Assembly: GCA_023440825.1 (NCBI GenBank)
Contig: JAEXRL010000018.1
Span: 186,001 to 250,000, forward strand
Direction of reading: 5' to 3'
Origin: Pseudomonadota bacterium
GTDB lineage: Bacteria; Pseudomonadota; Gammaproteobacteria; Burkholderiales; Burkholderiaceae_B
DNA length: 64,000 nucleotides
Part shown: piece by piece, positions 59,470 through 64,000 of the stretch
Position numbering within the stretch: position 1 is the first letter of the stretch
Layout: each line of letters starts with the position of its first letter
Made by a program: the position numbers and the translations under genes
The notes under the pieces: generated by a model
What the model was told of the DNA's origin: nothing
Database searches by the model: none
The model's input: the letters and a program-made list of their open reading frames with translations, nothing else

Positions 59470-59608
59470 CCGTTCTCTCTTTATCCGGACTATAACCGTC
59501 GGCTCTGGGTTTGCACCAGATCAGCTGACCTTGCCTGAGGCAAGCGCTCGCGGGCTGGGCCTGTAGGCCTTCACCGCCGGTGGGGACTTGCACCCCGCCC
59601 TGAGAACG
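59470..59608 (-). ncRNA. FMN riboswitch (RFN element)
   Basis: Canonical RFN sequence blocks read on the - strand in the correct order: GTTCTCAGGGCGGGGTGCAA, TCCCCACCGGCGGTGA, GCGAGCGCTT, GGTCAGCTGATCTGGTG, CCAGAGCCGACGGTTATAGT and CCGGAT. The 5' and 3' ends, near GTTCTC and GAGAAC, close stem P1. It binds flavin mononucleotide and should reduce ribH2 expression when FMN is high. The A of TATAGT, where GTTAGAGT is usual, is a minor variant. Confidence 0.97.
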
Positions 59609-59693
59609 TTGCTGCTTGGCGCAGCCTCGCTAGTGTACCCCCGAAATACGCCCGCGTGTGCGTGCTTAGAGGCTTTACGCTTATTGCATAGTA

Positions 59694-59723
59694 GAAAATA
59701 AAAAGCGGCCAGAATAGGCCGCT
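59694..59723 (-). terminator. Rho-independent terminator after the DapA-family gene
   Basis: On the - strand, the perfect 7-bp stem AGCGGCC / GGCCGCT (59704-59723, 6-nt loop) is followed by TTTTTATTTT. It is 19 nt after the stop codon at 59743 and isolates this gene set from the riboswitch. Confidence 0.88.
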
Positions 59724-59742
59724 AAAATTGAGTGTGGCAGGT

Positions 59743-60630
59743 TTACAGAGCACCGACTTCGATCAGGGCGGCCTCTACGGCTTTGTAGCCTTCGTCGCTA
59801 AGCGGGGCTTGGGGAAGCAAGGGGTCGCCTACCTCGTAGCCTTGAAGCTGGAGCGCGCCTTTGATGCAGGCGGCCAGATTGTATTTACCGAAGATTTCGT
59901 TAATACGCCAGAGTTTGCGTTGTAGCTGCATGGCCTGTTCCCATTTCCCAGCTTGGCATAGTTCGTACAACTGCACGCTTTGGCGCGGAATAATGCAGGC
60001 AGGGCCAGCCATCCAGCCGGCTCCGCCTATGAGCATAACGGCGGCCGTGATATGGGATGAGGCGGCAAATACGGTTAATCGGTCACCCACCAGAGACTGT
60101 ATGCTGAGCAAACGGCCCGTGTTGTACGAGGCGTCTTTGAGATACAGAATATTTGGAATCCAGCTTAGTCGTTCTAGCAAGGCTGGTGTCAGGTCAGCAC
60201 GCTGAAAGTTGGGGTTGGTGTAGATCACGATGGGTAAATCTACGGCTTCAGCAATTGCTTTGAAGTATTGGTAGATGCCTTCTTCGGAAACGGGGAAGTA
60301 CGCTTCCAGTACAGCCAGTATGCCGTCGCAGCCTAATTGCTCGTAGGCTTTGGCCTGGCGCACAGCTTCGGCGGTACTGGTGGCGGCTACACCGGCCACG
60401 ACGGGGACTCGCTTGTTGCTCGCTTGTACTACAGTTTGTATGACGGTGTGCTTTTGTTCTGCAGTAAGGTAGGCGAACTCGCCTGTCGAGCCTAGGGGAG
60501 CTAGGCCGTGTACCCCTTGTTGAATCAGGTCATCACACAGCTTGTGTAAAACGGCTGTGTTAACGCTTTGGTCTGCTTGGATCGGAGACACCAGATAAGG
60601 GAAAACGCCTTTATAGGGAGTGTGTTGCAT
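59743..60630 (-). CDS. DapA-family lyase/aldolase
   Basis: Class I aldolase-fold protein of 295 residues in the dihydrodipicolinate synthase / N-acetylneuraminate lyase family. It has PLGSTGEF (~46-52), Tyr137 (VIYTNP) and the Schiff-base Lys165 (ILYLKDAS). Substitutions around the active site, and the setting next to an amidase, hydrolase and TRAP permease rather than lysine genes, favour a catabolic aldolase or lyase over DapA itself. The gene is followed by a terminator, and the amidase gene precedes it by 16 nt. Confidence 0.9.
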   Translation of the reverse strand: MQHTPYKGVFPYLVSPIQADQSVNTAVLHKLCDDLIQQGVHGLAPLGSTGEFAYLTAEQKHTVIQTVVQASNKRVPVVAGVAATSTAEAVRQAKAYEQLGCDGILAVLEAYFPVSEEGIYQYFKAIAEAVDLPIVIYTNPNFQRADLTPALLERLSWIPNILYLKDASYNTGRLLSIQSLVGDRLTVFAASSHITAAVMLIGGAGWMAGPACIIPRQSVQLYELCQAGKWEQAMQLQRKLWRINEIFGKYNLAACIKGALQLQGYEVGDPLLPQAPLSDEGYKAVEAALIEVGAL

Positions 60631-60646
60631 GCTCGTTCGCTTAGAA

Positions 60647-61999
60647 TTAGGTTACGTTAATAATATGTTCGATATGCTGGGCTGCTTCTAGCAGCGCTGC
60701 GTCTTGGTTTTGTCTCATGGACAGCGACAGCCCCACAGGTAAGCCCAGCGAATCTAGCCCTGCCGGCAGGCTGATGGTGGGCATGTCTAAGTAGCTGCTT
60801 GGCATGGTGTGGCTCAGTACGGTGGCGTTGGTCTGCGCGAAAAGCTCAGGGTCGTGTTCCAGTGGTGCGATTAAAGGTGGCGATACAGGCACAGTGGGAT
60901 AGATCAGGATTTCTTCCGGAGCCAGTGCTTGTAAGGAGGCCTGTATGTATACCTGACGCTGCGTGCGTATGAGTTGGGCACTGGCGGGGGGAATTTGGCG
61001 TCCTCTTTGTAAGCGTGCCACGATACGCGGATCCACTCGTTGTAGCGTAGGGCTGTCCAAGAGCTCTTTATGCACCTCAATAGACTCGATGGCCACCAGG
61101 GTACCGTGCTCTGCAAACAAATCCAGCGTTTGTGTGTAGGGTAAAAACTCACGGTGCTCGACATGGTAGCCGGCTTGTTTCAGGCTTTGCAGAGCGTGCT
61201 GGAAAACCTGCTGTACTGCTGGGGCGGTTTGAGCCAGAAAGCGTCCGTCTGGAACGACAAAGCGTGGCGTGAAACCTAGCCTAGACGTGCTGCTGTGCGC
61301 ATCCAGACCAAGTAGGCAGGCATCTAGCAAGCGTATATCGGCCATGGTGTGGGCAATAGGGCCAGCGGTGTCTAAGCTGGGTGCCAAGGGGAACATGCCT
61401 TGACGAGGGTAGCGCGCACTGCTTGGTTTATAGCCGGCCAGACCATAGTAGGCGGCAGGGATTCGTATGGAGCCGGAGGTGTCGCTGCCCATGGCGCAGG
61501 CTACGACCCCTGCATGGACAACAGCAGCGCTACCCGATGAGGAGCCGCCAGGTATACGTGCTTGCTGTGAGTCGAAGGGGTTGTGTGGCGTGCCGCTGTA
61601 TGGGTTAATACCCAGGCCTGAGTAGGCCAGTTCGCTCATATTGGTTTTACCTACCGACACCATGCCCAGCTCATGCAATTGATGCACCAGAGCCGCATCG
61701 CTGGATGCCGCCGGTGCCTGACTGCGGCTTAGTGACGCACAGGTGGTGGCCGTGCCTGCTAGGTCAAAGACGTCTTTCCAGGCGATAGGGATACCATCCA
61801 GAGGGCTTAAGGGCTTGCCTGCTTGCCATCTGGCTTGACTTGCTTTGGCTTGTTGCATGGCAAGCTCGGGCAATAGGCTGATCCAGGCGTCTTGAGCATG
61901 TGGCGCTTTGTCCAGTGCCTGCTCCAAAATTTCCACAGGATTGGTTTGGGCACGCTCGAGCGCCTGCGAAAGTTCAAGCAAAGTGGGATGCATGGTCAT
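60647..61999 (-). CDS. Amidase-signature family amidase
   Basis: Ser-cisSer-Lys amidase of 450 residues (AS family, PF01425). Catalytic residues are Lys75 (PIAWKDVFD), the cis-Ser in GGSSSGSAA (~151-159) and the Ser nucleophile ~177 in GSDTSGSIRIPA. It would hydrolyse an amide to a carboxylate and ammonia. An in-frame ATG two codons later is an alternative start. With the adjacent alpha/beta hydrolase, DapA-family protein and TRAP permease it forms a likely operon for uptake and breakdown of a small organic amide or acid. Confidence 0.92.
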   Translation of the reverse strand: MTMHPTLLELSQALERAQTNPVEILEQALDKAPHAQDAWISLLPELAMQQAKASQARWQAGKPLSPLDGIPIAWKDVFDLAGTATTCASLSRSQAPAASSDAALVHQLHELGMVSVGKTNMSELAYSGLGINPYSGTPHNPFDSQQARIPGGSSSGSAAVVHAGVVACAMGSDTSGSIRIPAAYYGLAGYKPSSARYPRQGMFPLAPSLDTAGPIAHTMADIRLLDACLLGLDAHSSTSRLGFTPRFVVPDGRFLAQTAPAVQQVFQHALQSLKQAGYHVEHREFLPYTQTLDLFAEHGTLVAIESIEVHKELLDSPTLQRVDPRIVARLQRGRQIPPASAQLIRTQRQVYIQASLQALAPEEILIYPTVPVSPPLIAPLEHDPELFAQTNATVLSHTMPSSYLDMPTISLPAGLDSLGLPVGLSLSMRQNQDAALLEAAQHIEHIINVT

Positions 62000-62023
62000 A
62001 GATATCTGCCAGTAGTACGTGGT

Positions 62024-62929
62024 TTACAGAGTGCTGATCCAGCGCCCTAATTCCTGGGCTAGCTGGGGCTCGCTGCCAACATACCAATGGTTGGCCGGTA
62101 ACACCAAGGACGAGAAGTCAGAGCAACTGCGGGCATGTTGCTGCAGCAAGGAGAGTGCTTTTTCTACGTCACCTTCACCCACTATCTCTCCGCTACTGCC
62201 ATAGATGGACAGAATAGGTTGGGTGATACGCGCTAGGTCATGAAACGCTGTGTCGGATTGACGTTCAAAAAAATCAAAGGTGTCGGCCGCTTTGCCCGGG
62301 GCAAAACGGTCGACCATGGTTTGGGCCGAGATACGTTGACGCAAAATGCCGACCACGCAGGTTTCTGGCATTAATTCGCGCCCTTGACCTGCGGCGACCT
62401 TCTCTTGTGCCTGACGTAAAAATTCATCGGCATTGGCTGCACCATGCATGGCCCAAAAGGCGCCCTTCAGGTCGGGGGCGGAGGCTAATACCAGGCCGCT
62501 GACTTGAGGGTCTTGGGTGTGTGCTAAATAGTGGGTGACCTTGGAAGCCCCCAAAGAGTGTCCCAGAAGAATAATGGGGCCGCTAGTATGTTGGCGAGCA
62601 TAGTTCACCCAAGCGCTGATGTCGGCGACGCTATCGGTAAAAAACTCGAAGGCCGAACCACTTAAATAGTAGCCTGGCGGGTCGTTGCGAGTCGATAGTG
62701 CAATATTGCCGTGCGCGCTGCTGGCCATGCTAACGATATGTGTGCTGGCAAGTTCGGGGGCGGAGAGCAAGTCGAATACAAAGCTGGTATCTAAGCTGCC
62801 GCTTAAGCCGTGCAGGCAGATTAGCATGGGATCGCTTGAGCCTGCGGCCGCGTGAAAGCCCGTCATGTGTATGCCGGCAGACGAAGTAATACGCTGTAAT
62901 TGGCCGGTTCGGCTAATCTTGTTATTCAT
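62024..62929 (-). CDS. Alpha/beta hydrolase
   Basis: Predicted serine hydrolase of 301 residues. The nucleophile elbow is GHSLG (Ser125), preceded by the oxyanion-hole HGLSGSLD (~40-47), and the late catalytic His is in ANHWYVGSE. The ATG at 62929 is chosen; a GTG at 62953 is an alternative start, and neither has a clear ribosome binding site. Substrate is unknown. It lies between the amidase and the TRAP permease genes on the same strand. Confidence 0.85.
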   Translation of the reverse strand: MNNKISRTGQLQRITSSAGIHMTGFHAAAGSSDPMLICLHGLSGSLDTSFVFDLLSAPELASTHIVSMASSAHGNIALSTRNDPPGYYLSGSAFEFFTDSVADISAWVNYARQHTSGPIILLGHSLGASKVTHYLAHTQDPQVSGLVLASAPDLKGAFWAMHGAANADEFLRQAQEKVAAGQGRELMPETCVVGILRQRISAQTMVDRFAPGKAADTFDFFERQSDTAFHDLARITQPILSIYGSSGEIVGEGDVEKALSLLQQHARSCSDFSSLVLPANHWYVGSEPQLAQELGRWISTL

Positions 62930-62962
62930 AGTGTGAGAAGGGGTCAAATACACGGTGGTGCC

Positions 62963-64000
62963 TTAGCGCATTAAGTTGGGTAAAAACAAGATGATGGACG
63001 GGAAGGCAATCAGCAGCCCGATGCGTACCAGGTCGATCAGAATGAAGGGAGTGACACCTTGGTAAATTGTCCAGATAGAGGTTTTCTTGGACAAACCTTT
63101 GATCACAAATACGTTCAAACCAAAGGGGGGCGTGATTAAGCCCAGCTCTACTGACATGGTGACGATGACGCCAAACCAGATGGGGTCAAAGCCCAGTTCC
63201 ATCACTATGGGGTACACGATGGGAACTACCAGCACGACTACCGCTAAGGCGTCAATAAAGCAGCCTAAAACCAGCAGTATGGCGATGATGACAAACAAGG
63301 TGCCGTAGCGCCCAAGGTTGGCGCTCATGAGCAAGTCTGTGACGCGCTCGGGCGTACCTGTAATGGTCAGGAAGTATCCGAACAGTACGGCTCCGGCCAT
63401 AATGAGCAAGATGGCTGCCGCGGTTTTTACACTATCGGCTAAGGAACGGAATAAGGCATTCCACGATAGCAGTCGCATGCAGGCGGTTAACACTATGGTG
63501 CCTGCCGCGCCCAAAGCACCGGCTTCGGTCGGAGTGAAGAACCCACCATAAATACCACCAATGACAAAGACGCTGAGTAGCAATATAGGGCCTAGCTTAC
63601 GCAGGGTGCCAAAACGGGCTTTCCAGGGAAAGGATTGGCCTGCAGGGGCGTCTTGGGGACGGACTATCAACCAGCCTTTAACGGTTAGTAAATATAAGGC
63701 GATGGCAACAGCCCCGGGTATGATGCCCGCCATAAACAACAGGCCTACGCTTTGTTGAGTCAGCAGGCCATAGACGGCCAGAGCAATAGAGGGCGGGATT
63801 AAAATACCCAAGGTGCCGCCAGCGGCAATAATGCCTGTGGCCAAGCGCTCTGAATAGCCTTGTTTGACCATTTCGGGCAAGGCTACGCGAGTCATGGTGG
63901 CGGCGGTAGCGGCAGAGGAGCCGCAAATGGCGGAAAAGCCACCGCAAGAGGCTACGGTAGCAACGGCCAGACCACCACGAAAACCACCTAGCCAGTATTG
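62963..64000 (-). CDS. TRAP transporter large permease, DctM-like (5' partial)
   Basis: Large membrane subunit of a tripartite ATP-independent periplasmic transporter. The frame is open through the right edge of the window, so the start lies beyond 64000; 345 residues are visible. Family motifs are ASCGGFSAICGSSAATAAT near the visible N-terminal end, GTLGILIPPSIALAVYGLLT, and GGFFTPTEAGALGA. Near the C-terminus are VELGLITPPFGLNVFVI and about nine hydrophobic helices. It would import an organic acid for the neighbouring hydrolases. The small permease and binding protein are expected further right. Confidence 0.92.
   Translation of the reverse strand, partial: QYWLGGFRGGLAVATVASCGGFSAICGSSAATAATMTRVALPEMVKQGYSERLATGIIAAGGTLGILIPPSIALAVYGLLTQQSVGLLFMAGIIPGAVAIALYLLTVKGWLIVRPQDAPAGQSFPWKARFGTLRKLGPILLLSVFVIGGIYGGFFTPTEAGALGAAGTIVLTACMRLLSWNALFRSLADSVKTAAAILLIMAGAVLFGYFLTITGTPERVTDLLMSANLGRYGTLFVIIAILLVLGCFIDALAVVVLVVPIVYPIVMELGFDPIWFGVIVTMSVELGLITPPFGLNVFVIKGLSKKTSIWTIYQGVTPFILIDLVRIGLLIAFPSIILFLPNLMR

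Noticed and set aside
1..64000. CRISPR arrays, rRNA or tRNA genes, insertion sequences, prophage
   Set aside because: No regular repeat-spacer pattern, no rRNA or tRNA sequence blocks and no transposase or integrase motif were seen. A tRNA scan was not possible, so a missed tRNA in an intergenic gap cannot be fully excluded.

Overview
The window reads as chromosome of a betaproteobacterium, most likely family Alcaligenaceae (Bordetella, Advenella, Paenalcaligenes and relatives). The evidence is a Bug-family solute receptor, a wlb/wbp-type LPS sugar cassette like that of Bordetella, the order rsmB - DUF4390 - NtrY-like kinase - short NtrX-like regulator, and a Liv-type ABC transporter joined to acyl-CoA genes. 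This placement is inferred from gene content and order, not from a database search.

Positions 1-9352: a small-molecule uptake and catabolism block on the + strand. It holds an amino-acid ABC permease fused to its ATPase (cut by the window edge), an FAD monooxygenase, an M20 amidohydrolase, a GntR/FCD regulator, a Bug receptor and a type II haloacid dehalogenase. A rho-independent terminator ends it. An autotransporter-like outer-membrane protein and a VanZ-like membrane protein follow.

Positions 9487-40429: a 31-kb surface polysaccharide locus, mostly on the - strand. The right-to-left order of the main block is wza, wzc, a yjbE-like gene, yjbH, a MORN-repeat gene, then (after 0.9 kb without genes) wzy, two glycosyltransferases, a UDP-sugar 2-epimerase, an EPS-type MarR regulator, tviB/wbpA, wbpB, wbpD, wbpE, wzx, a wbpG-like amidotransferase and a glycosyltransferase. 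This set can make and assemble a UDP-2,3-diacetamido-uronic-acid sugar, probably amidated. wzz and rfbD lie further right. A + strand operon (4-reductase, initiating sugar-phosphate transferase, wbpM, ligase-like protein) would supply and load the first sugar. rfbC and rfbB follow on the - strand, and rfbB is broken by an in-frame stop. Some genes (about 9.5-13.3 kb and 20.1-22.6 kb) are clearly richer in A+T than their neighbours, as expected for exchanged glycan cassettes.

Positions 40530-51646: a - strand catabolic operon, livG-livH-livM-livK-livF, acyl-CoA synthetase, enoyl-CoA hydratase, acyl-CoA dehydrogenase and thiolase. A divergent AraC-type gene probably controls it. Uptake of a carboxylic acid, CoA activation and beta-oxidation is the likely route.

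Positions 51744-64000: housekeeping genes: gamma-carbonic anhydrase family, rimO, rsmB, DUF4390, a two-component system, and ribH2 under an FMN riboswitch. After these come a DapA-family lyase/aldolase, an amidase, an alpha/beta hydrolase and a TRAP large permease cut by the right edge.

The points most worth checking are the yjbE-yjbH-MORN arrangement with wza/wzc, the nonsense codon in rfbB, the amidotransferase without a glutaminase partner, the 1.1-kb gene-free segment at 32.8-33.9 kb with a long hairpin, and the riboswitch whose downstream hairpin covers the ribH2 ribosome binding site.
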